From Pseudomonas sp. GM21 (GTDB lineage Bacteria; Pseudomonadota; Gammaproteobacteria; Pseudomonadales; Pseudomonadaceae), in the NCBI RefSeq assembly GCF_000282215.1, contig NZ_AKJS01000129.1, positions 1 to 64,000 of the forward strand: 64,000 nt of DNA. The letters run 5' to 3'. Position 1 is the first letter of the stretch. Every line of letters begins with the position of its first letter. The notes below the pieces were generated by a model that was given only the letters and a program-made list of their open reading frames with translations, was not told where the DNA came from and searched no databases. Below, in pieces: positions 1 through 8,268 of the stretch. A program made the translations under genes and the position numbers.

Positions 1-142
1 CGTGAAATCAGACGATGCGGTGTTTCAGGAAATCCGCGCGTTCAGGATTTACGACTGCTACGCAGCCGAACGCAGGCTTCGCCAGCTGCTACAAATCGTG
101 AGTTTCTCGAGGGGGGAGATTGTTTTCGAATGCCAGAACCGC

Positions 143-167
143 AAAAACCCGCTTTCGCGGGTTTTTG
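143..167 (-). terminator. Terminator of tRNA-Leu copy 1
   Basis: A hairpin with stem AAACCCGC/GCGGGTTT is followed by a T run on the minus strand, about 35 bases after the tRNA 3' end. The same terminator follows the second tRNA copy. Confidence 0.85.
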
Positions 168-199
168 TGAAATTCAAGATCGTGACCTTGAATTTGAAT

Positions 200-286
200 T
201 GGTGCCCAGAAGAAGACTCGAACTTCCACGACCTTGCGGTCACCAGCACCTGAAGCTGGCGTGTCTACCAATTTCACCATCTGGGC
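200..286 (-). tRNA. tRNA-Leu (anticodon CAG), copy 1
   Basis: On the minus strand an 87-nt cloverleaf can be folded. The acceptor stem is GCCCAGA/TCTGGGC with discriminator A and an encoded CCA. The anticodon stem is CCAGC/GCTGG with loop TTCAGGT, which gives anticodon CAG. The long variable arm (TGACCGCAAGGTCG) and the TTCGAGT T-loop fit a class II leucine tRNA. The gene is identical to the copy at 453-539 and has its own promoter and terminator. Confidence 0.97.
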
Positions 287-321
287 ATTTATCTTCAGCG
301 TCACCGCTGTTGATGTGGCGC

Positions 322-350
322 ACTATACGGAGAGCGTTTTGATCTGTAAA
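322..350 (-). promoter_or_regulatory. Promoter of tRNA-Leu copy 1
   Basis: On the minus strand, -35 TTTACA and -10 TATAGT are 17 bp apart, with a GC-rich stretch just after the -10 as in stringently controlled stable-RNA promoters. It lies about 36 bp upstream of the mature tRNA. Confidence 0.8.
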
Positions 351-389
351 CCCCTGATTTAGATTTAATAAATCAGATGCTTAGAATGC

Positions 390-413
390 AAAAACCCGCT
401 TTCGCGGGTTTTT
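390..413 (-). terminator. Terminator of tRNA-Leu copy 2
   Basis: The same AAACCCGC/GCGGGTTT hairpin plus T run as after copy 1. It sits between the two tRNA genes, so each is likely transcribed separately. Confidence 0.85.
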
Positions 414-452
414 GTGTGAGTCTTGAAATTGAACTAATCTCAAGCTCGAAAT

Positions 453-539
453 TGGTGCCCAGAAGAAGACTCGAACTTCCACGACCTTGCGGTCACCAGC
501 ACCTGAAGCTGGCGTGTCTACCAATTTCACCATCTGGGC
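453..539 (-). tRNA. tRNA-Leu (anticodon CAG), copy 2
   Basis: Same 87-nt sequence as the copy at 200-286: acceptor GCCCAGA/TCTGGGC, anticodon CAG, long variable arm and encoded CCA. It decodes CUG, the dominant leucine codon in GC-rich Pseudomonas. Promoter and terminator are also repeated, so the whole transcription unit is a tandem duplication. Confidence 0.97.
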
Positions 540-575
540 AGTATCGGCAGCGCGTCTGCGTCGTCGATGGCGCGC

Positions 576-604
576 ACTATACGGAGCGTCTTTTTAACTG
601 TAAA
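576..604 (-). promoter_or_regulatory. Promoter of tRNA-Leu copy 2
   Basis: On the minus strand, TTTACA and TATAGT are separated by 17 bp and followed by a GC-rich discriminator. The layout equals that of the copy 1 promoter, although the spacer sequence differs. Confidence 0.8.
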
Positions 605-765
605 CCCCCGACATCAAAAAAACCTGGAAAATTTCACCAGTGGTCTTCAAATCAGCGATGCGATGTCGATAAAGGGCTTTAGAAGGGCTGTCATAGCTTG
701 AAATTTCCCGTTTCATTACGCCTATGCCAAACTAACCCGCATATAGACAAGGTGAAAACTCTCTA

Positions 766-3396
766 ATGGCCGATTGGCAGTCCCTCGATCCCGAGGCCGC
801 TCGTGAAGCGGAAAAATATGAAAACCCTATTCCTAGCCGCGAACTGATCCTTCAGCACCTTGCTGATCGGGGTTCGCCTGCTAACCGCGAGCAGCTGGTC
901 GAAGAGTTTGGTCTGACCACCGAAGACCAGATCGAAGCCCTGCGTCGCCGCCTGCGCGCCATGGAGCGCGATGCTCAACTCATCTATACCCGTCGCGGCA
1001 CTTATGCGCCGGTGGACAAGCTCGACCTGATCCTGGGCCGCATCAGTGGTCACCGTGACGGCTTCGGCTTCCTGGTTCCGGACGACGGCAGCGACGACCT
1101 GTTCATGAGCCCGGCGCAAATGCGCCTGGTATTCGACGGCGACCGTGCCCTGGCCCGTGTTTCCGGCCTCGACCGTCGCGGTCGCCGTGAAGGCATGATC
1201 GTCGAAGTGGTTTCCCGTGCTCACGAAACCATCGTCGGTCGCTACTTCGAAGAAGGCGGCATCGGCTTCGTCGTTGCGGATAACCCGAAGATCCAGCAAG
1301 AAGTGCTGGTCACCCCGGGCCGCAATGCCAACGCCCAGATCGGTCAATTCGTTGAAGTGAAGATCACTCACTGGCCGACACCACGCTTCCAGCCGCAAGG
1401 CGACGTGGTCGAAGTCGTGGGTAATTACATGGCGCCGGGCATGGAAATCGATGTCGCCCTGCGCACCTACGATATTCCTCACGTCTGGCCTGAAGCGGTA
1501 TTGAAAGAAGCCGCCAAGCTCAAGCCGGAAGTCGAAGAGAAGGACAAAGAGAAGCGCATCGACCTGCGTCATCTGCCGTTCGTGACCATCGACGGTGAAG
1601 ATGCGCGCGACTTCGATGACGCGGTTTACTGCGAATCCAAGCCAGGCAAGCTGCGCCTGTTCTCCGGTGGCTGGAAGTTGTACGTGGCGATTGCCGACGT
1701 TTCCAGCTATGTGAAGATCGGTTCAGCCCTGGACAACGAATCCCAGGTTCGCGGTAACTCGGTGTACTTCCCCGAGCGCGTCGTGCCGATGCTGCCTGAG
1801 CAGCTGTCCAACGGCCTGTGCTCGCTGAACCCGCACGTCGACCGTCTGGCCATGGTTTGCGAGATGACCATCTCCAAGTCCGGCGAAATGACCGACTACT
1901 GCTTCTACGAGGCGGTGATTCACTCCCACGCCCGCCTGACCTACAACAAAGTCAGTGCGATGCTGGAAACGCCGAAACTCACCGAAGCGCGTCAGCTGCG
2001 CGGCGAGTACAACGACGTTCTGCCGCACCTCAAGCAGCTTTATGCACTGTACAAAGTGCTGCTTGCCGCTCGTCATGTGCGTGGCGCGATCGATTTCGAA
2101 ACGCAGGAAACCCGGATCATCTTCGGGACCGAGCGCAAGATTGCCGAAATCCGCCCGACCGTTCGTAACGATGCGCACAAGCTGATCGAGGAATGCATGC
2201 TGGCGGCCAACGTGGCCACCGCCGAATTCCTGAAAAAGCACGAAATCCCGGCGCTGTACCGCGTCCACGATGGTCCGCCACCGGAGCGTCTGGAAAAATT
2301 GCGCGCCTTCCTGGGTGAACTCGGCCTGTCCCTGCACAAAGGCAAGGACGGTCCGTCGCCGAAGGATTACCAGGCCTTGCTGGCAAGCATCAAGGACCGT
2401 CCGGATTTCCATCTCATCCAGACCGTCATGCTGCGTTCGTTGAGCCAGGCGGTGTACAGCGCTGATAACCAGGGTCACTTCGGCCTGAATTATGAAGCCT
2501 ATACCCACTTCACTTCGCCGATCCGCCGCTACCCGGACTTGCTCACGCACCGGGCGATTCGCAGCGTTATCCATTCGAAAATGAATACCCCGCACGTTCG
2601 TCGTGCTGGTGCGATGACCATTCCGAAGGCGCGCATCTATCCGTACGACGAAGCGGCGCTGGAGCAACTCGGCGAGCAGTGCTCGATGAGCGAGCGCCGT
2701 GCCGACGAAGCGACCCGCGACGTAGTGAACTGGCTCAAGTGCGAGTTCATGAAAGACCGCGTGGGCGAATCGTTCCCGGGTGTGATCACCGCCGTGACCG
2801 GTTTTGGCCTGTTCGTCGAGCTGACCGATATCTACGTCGAAGGCCTGGTGCACGTCACCGCGCTGCCGGGAGATTACTACCACTTCGATCCTGTGCATCA
2901 CCGCCTCGCCGGTGAACGTACCGGTCGCAGCTTCCGTCTGGGCGATACCGTTGAAGTGCGCGTAATGCGCGTTGACCTCGACGAGCGCAAGATCGACTTC
3001 GATATGGCTGAAAAAACCATCAGCGCGCCAATTGGCCGCAAGAAGCGCGGAACCGAAACAACCGCTCCGGCTGCTAAAACCGCCGCAGAACCGGCACCGG
3101 CAAAAACCGGTCGTCGTCCTGCCAAGGAAAAGGCTGTCGAAGCCTATCGCCCGAGCGATGCCGCGGCGAAAAACGCCGAGCTGCGTAAAAGCCGGGAAAT
3201 GAAGCAGGCGTTGCTGTCTGAAGCGAAAAGCGGCGGTAAAGCGGCGTCTGGGGGAAAGACCGGGCGGTCGGCGCCTGACAAGGCTCCCGGCGGCAAGCCA
3301 GCAAAACCGAGCAAACATCGTAAAGGCCCGCCAAAAGCGGGTGCTGCTCCAGCCGGCAGAAGCGGCGGGGCGCGTAAACCTAAGGCCAAACCATGA
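766..3396 (+). CDS. rnr: Ribonuclease R
   Basis: RNase R is a processive 3'-to-5' exoribonuclease that degrades structured mRNA and rRNA. The 876-residue protein has an N-terminal winged-helix region, cold-shock/OB domains, and an RNB catalytic domain with the motif DGEDARDFDD at residues 276-285, whose aspartates bind the metal ions. An S1 domain follows (residues ~665-750), then a long Lys/Ala/Pro-rich basic tail from about residue 755, as is usual for RNase R. The ATG is preceded by AAGGTGA. The stop overlaps the rlmB start by 4 bp, the classic rnr-rlmB pair. Confidence 0.97.
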   Translation: MADWQSLDPEAAREAEKYENPIPSRELILQHLADRGSPANREQLVEEFGLTTEDQIEALRRRLRAMERDAQLIYTRRGTYAPVDKLDLILGRISGHRDGFGFLVPDDGSDDLFMSPAQMRLVFDGDRALARVSGLDRRGRREGMIVEVVSRAHETIVGRYFEEGGIGFVVADNPKIQQEVLVTPGRNANAQIGQFVEVKITHWPTPRFQPQGDVVEVVGNYMAPGMEIDVALRTYDIPHVWPEAVLKEAAKLKPEVEEKDKEKRIDLRHLPFVTIDGEDARDFDDAVYCESKPGKLRLFSGGWKLYVAIADVSSYVKIGSALDNESQVRGNSVYFPERVVPMLPEQLSNGLCSLNPHVDRLAMVCEMTISKSGEMTDYCFYEAVIHSHARLTYNKVSAMLETPKLTEARQLRGEYNDVLPHLKQLYALYKVLLAARHVRGAIDFETQETRIIFGTERKIAEIRPTVRNDAHKLIEECMLAANVATAEFLKKHEIPALYRVHDGPPPERLEKLRAFLGELGLSLHKGKDGPSPKDYQALLASIKDRPDFHLIQTVMLRSLSQAVYSADNQGHFGLNYEAYTHFTSPIRRYPDLLTHRAIRSVIHSKMNTPHVRRAGAMTIPKARIYPYDEAALEQLGEQCSMSERRADEATRDVVNWLKCEFMKDRVGESFPGVITAVTGFGLFVELTDIYVEGLVHVTALPGDYYHFDPVHHRLAGERTGRSFRLGDTVEVRVMRVDLDERKIDFDMAEKTISAPIGRKKRGTETTAPAAKTAAEPAPAKTGRRPAKEKAVEAYRPSDAAAKNAELRKSREMKQALLSEAKSGGKAASGGKTGRSAPDKAPGGKPAKPSKHRKGPPKAGAAPAGRSGGARKPKAKP

Positions 3397-4160
3397 GTCA
3401 GTTGGAAAAAATCTACGGCGTGCATGCGGTAGAAGCATTGCTGCGCCACCACCCGAAACGCGTCAAGCAGATCTGGCTGGCGGAAGGTCGCAGCGATCCG
3501 CGCGTGCAAACGCTGATCCAGCTCGCTGCCGAAAACCGTGTAGCGGTCGGCCAGGCCGAGCGCCGTGAGCTGGATGCGTGGGTTGAAGGCGTGCACCAAG
3601 GCGTGGTGGCGGACGTGAGTCCGAGTCAGGTCTGGGGTGAGGCGATGCTCGACGAGCTGCTGGACCGTACCGAAGGCGCACCGCTGTTGCTGGTGCTCGA
3701 CGGCGTGACCGATCCGCACAACCTCGGCGCTTGCTTGCGTTCGGCCGATGCGGCCGGTGCGCTGGCGGTGATCGTGCCCAAGGACAAGTCGGCCACGTTG
3801 ACCCCGACGGTCCGTAAAGTGGCCTGTGGCGCGGCGGAAGTGATTCCGTTGGTTGCCGTGACCAACCTGGCGCGCACGCTTGAGAAACTCAAGCAGCGTG
3901 GTTTGTGGGTTGTCGGCACGGCCGGTGAAGCGGAGCAGAGTCTGTATCAGCAAGACATGACCGGTCCGACCATCCTGATCATGGGTGCGGAAGGCAGCGG
4001 CATGCGTCGCCTGACCCGCGATCTGTGCGACTACCTCGTGCACCTGCCGATGACTGGCAGTGTCAGTAGCCTCAACGTGTCCGTGGCGACTGGCGTTTGT
4101 CTGTTCGAGGCTCAGCGCCAGCGCAGCGTCAAAGCCGCCGGAACCGCCAAGAAGTCCTGA
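3393..4160 (+). CDS. rlmB: 23S rRNA (guanosine-2'-O-)-methyltransferase RlmB
   Basis: RlmB is a SpoU/TrmH-family enzyme that 2'-O-methylates G2251 of 23S rRNA using SAM. The 255 residues carry the N-terminal substrate-binding domain (YGVHAVEALL near the start) and the trefoil-knot SPOUT motifs: NLGACLRSADAAG, ILIMGAEGSGM and SLNVSVATGV. It starts inside the last codons of rnr (ATGA overlap), so the two are translationally coupled. Length is typical for the family. The REP pair just downstream probably marks the end of the transcript. Confidence 0.97.
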   Translation: MSQLEKIYGVHAVEALLRHHPKRVKQIWLAEGRSDPRVQTLIQLAAENRVAVGQAERRELDAWVEGVHQGVVADVSPSQVWGEAMLDELLDRTEGAPLLLVLDGVTDPHNLGACLRSADAAGALAVIVPKDKSATLTPTVRKVACGAAEVIPLVAVTNLARTLEKLKQRGLWVVGTAGEAEQSLYQQDMTGPTILIMGAEGSGMRRLTRDLCDYLVHLPMTGSVSSLNVSVATGVCLFEAQRQRSVKAAGTAKKS

Positions 4161-4176
4161 TCTGTACGCAATACCT

Positions 4177-4264
4177 GTGGGAGCGAGCCTGCTCGCGAAA
4201 GCGGAGTAACATTCAGCATCAATGCCGAATGTCATGCCCCCTTCGCGAGCAGGCTCGCTCCCAC
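4177..4264. repeat. REP inverted pair
   Basis: GTGGGAGCGAGCCTGCTCGCG faces its reverse complement CGCGAGCAGGCTCGCTCCCAC across about 45 bp. It is the commonest Pseudomonas REP form in this window and lies just after rlmB. Confidence 0.9.
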
Positions 4265-4327
4265 AGTGGTTTGTGGTGAAGCAAAAATTGGTGGGCGAAC
4301 GAACTGTTCAAATAATCACCAATTGCC

Positions 4328-4356
4328 TTGCGCGTATCCTGTCGCTTCTCTACAAT
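4328..4356 (+). promoter_or_regulatory. Probable promoter of the rpsF operon
   Basis: TTGCGC and TACAAT are 17 bp apart and followed by a GC-rich discriminator, as expected for a ribosomal-protein promoter. It would give a leader of about 110 nt before rpsF. Confidence 0.55.
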
Positions 4357-4434
4357 TGCGCCCCTTGCTGTGACGGCAGGCACGAATGTGTCTATCGCAA
4401 GCAAGTCCATAAGTGTCATTCACTCCTTGTCTGA

Positions 4435-4448
4435 CCGCTTTTGAGCGG
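4435..4448 (+). promoter_or_regulatory. Hairpin in the rpsF leader, possible S6:S18 binding site
   Basis: CCGCT/AGCGG with a 4-nt loop sits just before the rpsF ribosome binding site (TAAGGAG). In other bacteria the S6:S18 complex binds a leader hairpin to repress its own operon. Whether this hairpin carries the required bulged CCG is not clear from the sequence. Confidence 0.35.
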
Positions 4449-4474
4449 CAGGCTACAACCCGTAAGGAGCATTC

Positions 4475-4897
4475 ATGCGTCATTACGAAATCATCTTTTT
4501 GGTCCACCCGGATCAAAGCGAGCAAGTCGGCGGCATGGTAGAGCGTTACACCAAGCTGATCGAAGAAGACGGCGGCAAAATCCACCGTCTGGAAGATTGG
4601 GGCCGTCGTCAACTGGCCTACGCAATCAACAATGTTCACAAGGCTCACTACGTGATGCTGAACGTTGAGTGCACTGGCAAGGCCCTGGCCGAGCTGGAAG
4701 ACAACTTCCGCTACAACGATGCAGTGATCCGTAACCTGGTCATCCGTCGCGAAGAAGCCGTTACCGGCCAATCCGAGATGCTCAAGGCTGAAGAAAACCG
4801 CAGTGAGCGCCGTGAGCGTCGCGACCGTCCTGAGCACGAAGGCGCTGAAAGCGCTGATAGTGATGACAGCGACAACAGCGATAACGCTGACGAGTAA
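4475..4897 (+). CDS. rpsF: 30S ribosomal protein bS6
   Basis: bS6 is a 30S platform protein that binds 16S rRNA together with bS18. The 140 residues begin MRHYEIIFLVHPDQ, the canonical S6 start, and include the conserved GRRQLAYAIN motif. The last ~40 residues form a charged tail rich in Glu, Arg, Asp and Ser, ending in repeated D-S/D-N units. This acidic extension is common in pseudomonads and in Enterobacteria is a target of RimK glutamylation. A strong TAAGGAG lies before the ATG. It is the first gene of rpsF-rpsR-DUF2232-rplI. Confidence 0.98.
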   Translation: MRHYEIIFLVHPDQSEQVGGMVERYTKLIEEDGGKIHRLEDWGRRQLAYAINNVHKAHYVMLNVECTGKALAELEDNFRYNDAVIRNLVIRREEAVTGQSEMLKAEENRSERRERRDRPEHEGAESADSDDSDNSDNADE

Positions 4898-4925
4898 TCC
4901 ACGGACCTTTTGAGGAGCCTATTAC

Positions 4926-5156
4926 ATGGCACGTTTCTTCCGTCGTCGTAAATTCTGCCGCTTCACCGCTGAAGACGTGAAAGAGATCGATTACAAAGAT
5001 CTCAACACTCTGAAAGCTTATGTATCCGAGACCGGCAAAATCGTTCCAAGCCGCATCACCGGTACCAAAGCACGTTATCAGCGTCAGCTGGCCACCGCTA
5101 TCAAGCGCGCCCGCTTCCTGGCCCTGCTGGCCTACACCGACAGCCACGGCCGCTGA
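4926..5156 (+). CDS. rpsR: 30S ribosomal protein bS18
   Basis: bS18 forms a heterodimer with bS6 in the central domain of the 30S subunit. The 76-residue protein [13 protein letters not shown]... is nearly identical to S18 of other gammaproteobacteria, with the basic patch, the [20 protein letters not shown] core and the C-terminal YTDSHGR-like end. It follows rpsF by 28 bp behind a GAGGAG ribosome binding site. Confidence 0.98.
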
Positions 5157-5192
5157 GACCGGGCAGTCGACACGTAGCAAAGGATTGAATGC

Positions 5193-6086
5193 ATGCGCGC
5201 CATAGCTGAGTTCATTATGCGCGGTCGCATGCAGGCCACTCTCGTAGTGGCTGGATGCGTAACATTGCCGTTGTTGTATTGGTTGGGTGCTGCCGCTGGA
5301 TGCCTCGTGCTTCTGCGGCGCGGTTTGAAGGACGCCCTTGGCGTTCTTGCCCTGGGAGTGCTGCCGGCGTTGATCTGGTGGCTTTATGCGGATGACCCTC
5401 GGGCACTTTTGGTGCTGTTGGGTTCTTCGAGTCTTGCGTTGGTTTTGCGCGCAAGCGAATCCTGGGTCCGTGTGCTGCTGGTCAGCATAGCGATGGGAGT
5501 GGTGTTTTCAGTGGTGCTGGGGGCGACTTTTGGCCCTCAAATCGAGATGCTGGCGCAGGCTTTGATAAAAGTCATGCCGTCGCTACTCGGTGATGTCTAC
5601 GAGAAGTTATCGGTAGGCGAGCAAGCGCATTTTGCGTCCCTGATTGCACCGGTCCTGACCGGCCTGATTGCGGCCTTGTTGCAAATCGTCAGTGTGCTGA
5701 GCCTGCTTGTCGGGCGCTACTGGCAGGCGTTGTTGTACAACCCGGGCGGTTTTGGTCGCGAGTTTCGCGCCATCCGATTCCCGCTTTTGCCGGCGATGTT
5801 GCTGCTGGCGTGCATGCTTCTGGGGCCGAACATCGGTCCACAGATGGCCATGTTAACGCCGTTGTGCAGCGTGCCGCTGGTGTTCGCCGGGCTGGCCCTG
5901 ATTCACGGGCTGGTGGCGCAAAAGCGACTGGCCAGATTCTGGCTGGTGGGGTTGTACGTCACGCTGTTGCTGTTTATGCAGCTGATCTATCCGTTGCTGG
6001 TGGTCTTGGCCATCGTCGACAGCCTGATTGATTTTCGCGGTCGTTCGGCACCGAAAGATGCCGATAACGCGAACGGTGAAGGTTAA
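5193..6086 (+). CDS. DUF2232-type membrane protein of the rpsR-rplI operon
   Basis: A 297-residue, very hydrophobic protein with about eight predicted membrane helices and only short polar loops. Its place between rpsR and rplI is conserved in Pseudomonas, where it is usually annotated as hypothetical or YybS-like (DUF2232). No catalytic motif was recognised and the function is unknown. AAGGA lies 8 bp before the chosen ATG. Only 19 bp separate it from rplI, so it is co-transcribed with ribosomal-protein genes. Confidence 0.85.
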   Translation: MRAIAEFIMRGRMQATLVVAGCVTLPLLYWLGAAAGCLVLLRRGLKDALGVLALGVLPALIWWLYADDPRALLVLLGSSSLALVLRASESWVRVLLVSIAMGVVFSVVLGATFGPQIEMLAQALIKVMPSLLGDVYEKLSVGEQAHFASLIAPVLTGLIAALLQIVSVLSLLVGRYWQALLYNPGGFGREFRAIRFPLLPAMLLLACMLLGPNIGPQMAMLTPLCSVPLVFAGLALIHGLVAQKRLARFWLVGLYVTLLLFMQLIYPLLVVLAIVDSLIDFRGRSAPKDADNANGEG

Positions 6087-6105
6087 AAGTTAAGAGGATT
6101 TTCAC

Positions 6106-6552
6106 ATGCAACTGATCCTTCTGGAAAAAGTCACCAACCTGGGCAACCTGGGTGACAAAGTGAACGTTAAGGCTGGTTACGGTCGTAACTACCTGCTGCC
6201 TTACGGCAAAGCTACCGCTGCGACCGCTGCCAACCTGGCTGCGTTCGAAGAGCGTCGCGCTGAGCTGGAAAAAGCCGCAGCAGACCGTAAAACTTCGGCT
6301 GAAAGCCGTGCCGCCCAACTGGCTGAGCTGGAAGTGACTATCACTGCCACCGCCGGTGACGAAGGCAAGCTGTTCGGTTCGATCGGCACTCACGACATCG
6401 CTGATGCACTGACCGCCTCTGGCGTTGAAGTTGCAAAAAGCGAAGTACGTCTGCCGAACGGCACCATCCGCAACGTAGGCGAATTCGACGTAGCCGTGCA
6501 CCTGCACGCTGAAGTTGAAGCCACCGTACGCGTTGTCGTGGTAGCAGCTTAA
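6106..6552 (+). CDS. rplI: 50S ribosomal protein bL9
   Basis: bL9 binds 23S rRNA domain V near the L1 stalk and helps keep reading frame. The 148 residues have the N-terminal rRNA-binding domain with the signature GDKVNVKAGYGRNYLLPYGKA, a long Ala/Glu/Arg-rich connecting helix, and the C-terminal domain (residues ~75-148). An AGAGGA site precedes the ATG. A clear terminator follows 45 bp after the stop, which closes the operon before dnaB. Confidence 0.98.
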   Translation: MQLILLEKVTNLGNLGDKVNVKAGYGRNYLLPYGKATAATAANLAAFEERRAELEKAAADRKTSAESRAAQLAELEVTITATAGDEGKLFGSIGTHDIADALTASGVEVAKSEVRLPNGTIRNVGEFDVAVHLHAEVEATVRVVVVAA

Positions 6553-6597
6553 GTAGTACTTGTCGGCTGGCACCCTCGGGTGCTTGCCGGTAACATC

Positions 6598-6629
6598 GGG
6601 CACGATCCTGTTTACAGGTCGTGCCCTTT
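6598..6629 (+). terminator. Terminator after rplI
   Basis: GGGCACGA and TCGTGCCC pair around a short internal stem (CTG/CAG) and are followed by a T-rich tail. It separates the ribosomal operon from dnaB. Confidence 0.75.
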
Positions 6630-6672
6630 GTCTTTCTGATTCCCCCGCTTTTCATAAAATAACCAAGTGGCC

Positions 6673-8067
6673 ATGAACGATATCTCTGCACCCGAGCAAT
6701 ACGATCTGCAAACCGCTTCCCTGAAAGTGCCGCCGCACTCCATCGAGGCCGAACAGGCCGTGCTCGGTGGTTTGATGCTGGACAACAACGCCTGGGAACG
6801 CGTGCTCGATCAGGTCTCGGACGGCGATTTCTATCGACATGACCACCGCCTGATCTTCCGCGCGATCGCCAAGCTCGCCGACCAGAACTCCCCCATCGAC
6901 GTCGTGACCCTTGCCGAGCAATTGGACAAGGAAGGTCAGACCTCGCAAGTGGGCGGTCTGGGCTACCTCGGCGAGCTGGCGAAAAACACCCCGTCCGTCG
7001 CCAACATCAAGGCCTATGCGCAGATCGTTCGTGCACGGGCGACGTTGCGCCAGTTGATCGGCATTGCTACCGAGATTGCCGACAGCGCCTTCAACCCGGA
7101 AGGTCGTACGGCAGAAGAGATTCTCGACGAAGCTGAGCGGCAGATCTTCCAGATCGCCGAGGCCCGGCCAAAAACCGGCGGCCCGGTGAGCGTGAATGAC
7201 CTGCTGACCAAGGCCATCGACCGCATCGACACCTTGTTCAACACCGACAACGCCATCACCGGTCTGTCCACCGGCTACACCGACCTCGACGAGAAGACCA
7301 GTGGCCTGCAGCCGTCCGACCTGATCATCGTCGCCGGCCGTCCGTCCATGGGTAAAACCACCTTTGCGATGAACCTGGTGGAAAACGCCGTGTTGCGCAG
7401 CGACAAGTGCGTCCTGGTTTACTCGCTGGAGATGCCAGGTGAATCGCTGATCATGCGTATGTTGTCGTCCCTCGGCCGTATCGACCAGACCAAGGTCCGG
7501 GCCGGTCGCCTGGATGACGACGATTGGCCGCGCCTGACCTCGGCGGTCAACCTGCTCAACGACCGTAAGCTGTTCATCGACGATACGGCCGGTATCAGCC
7601 CCTCGGAAATGCGTGCGCGGACTCGCCGGTTGGTGCGTGAACACGGCGATGTCGCCCTGATCATGATCGACTACCTGCAATTGATGCAGATTCCCGGTTC
7701 CGGCGGCGACAACCGTACCAACGAGATTTCCGAGATCTCCCGTTCCTTGAAAGCCTTGGCCAAGGAATTCAACTGCCCGGTGGTGGCGTTGTCCCAGCTC
7801 AACCGCTCCCTGGAGCAACGGCCGAACAAACGCCCGATCAACTCCGACCTCCGGGAATCCGGAGCGATCGAGCAGGATGCTGACGTGATCATGTTCGTGT
7901 ACCGGGATGAGGTGTATCACCCGGAAACCGAGCACAAAGGCATCGCCGAAATCATCATCGGCAAGCAGCGGAACGGTCCGATCGGCACGTCACGACTGGC
8001 GTTCATCGGCAAGTACACCCGCTTCGAAAACCTCGCGCCGGGTAGCTATAACTTCGACGACGAGTAA
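6673..8067 (+). CDS. dnaB: Replicative DNA helicase DnaB
   Basis: DnaB is the hexameric ATP-driven helicase that unwinds DNA at the replication fork and recruits primase. The 464-residue protein has the N-terminal DnaG-interacting domain (HSIEAEQAVLGGLMLDN), a linker, and the RecA-like C-terminal domain with Walker A GRPSMGKTT (residues ~221-229) and Walker B LIMIDYLQLM. Further motifs are SQLNRSLEQRPNKRP and DLRESGAIEQDAD. The ATG at 6673 matches known DnaB N-termini (MNDISAPEQ). A GTG two codons upstream is possible but has no better ribosome binding site. Confidence 0.97.
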   Translation: MNDISAPEQYDLQTASLKVPPHSIEAEQAVLGGLMLDNNAWERVLDQVSDGDFYRHDHRLIFRAIAKLADQNSPIDVVTLAEQLDKEGQTSQVGGLGYLGELAKNTPSVANIKAYAQIVRARATLRQLIGIATEIADSAFNPEGRTAEEILDEAERQIFQIAEARPKTGGPVSVNDLLTKAIDRIDTLFNTDNAITGLSTGYTDLDEKTSGLQPSDLIIVAGRPSMGKTTFAMNLVENAVLRSDKCVLVYSLEMPGESLIMRMLSSLGRIDQTKVRAGRLDDDDWPRLTSAVNLLNDRKLFIDDTAGISPSEMRARTRRLVREHGDVALIMIDYLQLMQIPGSGGDNRTNEISEISRSLKALAKEFNCPVVALSQLNRSLEQRPNKRPINSDLRESGAIEQDADVIMFVYRDEVYHPETEHKGIAEIIIGKQRNGPIGTSRLAFIGKYTRFENLAPGSYNFDDE

Positions 8068-8091
8068 GTTATGTAGTGCCTGAGAGGGCCT

Positions 8092-8170
8092 CTTCGCGGG
8101 CAAGCCCGCTCCCACAGGGACACTCAAATCCTTGTGGGAGCGGCGGTGCGACAATTCGACTTGCCGGCGA
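8092..8170. repeat. REP variant pair between dnaB and ygiQ
   Basis: TTCGCGGGCAAGCCCGCTCCCAC is followed by GTGGGAGCGGCGGTGCGAC...CTTGCCGGCG. The two arms belong to different REP subtypes (the GGGCAAGCCC and CGGCTTGCCGGCG forms), and the second is diverged. Confidence 0.75.
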
Positions 8171-8268
8171 TTGGGTCGACACAATTTCCGACCATAGCCG
8201 TCGGAATTGGTTATTTTTTGTGCTATATTCCGCGCCCGCGATTTTTCATCTCAACACCGGTCATCGTC

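Noticed and set aside
2..253. An 83-codon frame at the left edge
   Set aside because: It overlaps the tRNA gene and its terminator and has no protein features.
1723..3438. A 571-codon minus-strand frame opposite rnr
   Set aside because: RNase R is certain on the other strand; the antisense frame is a by-product of high GC.
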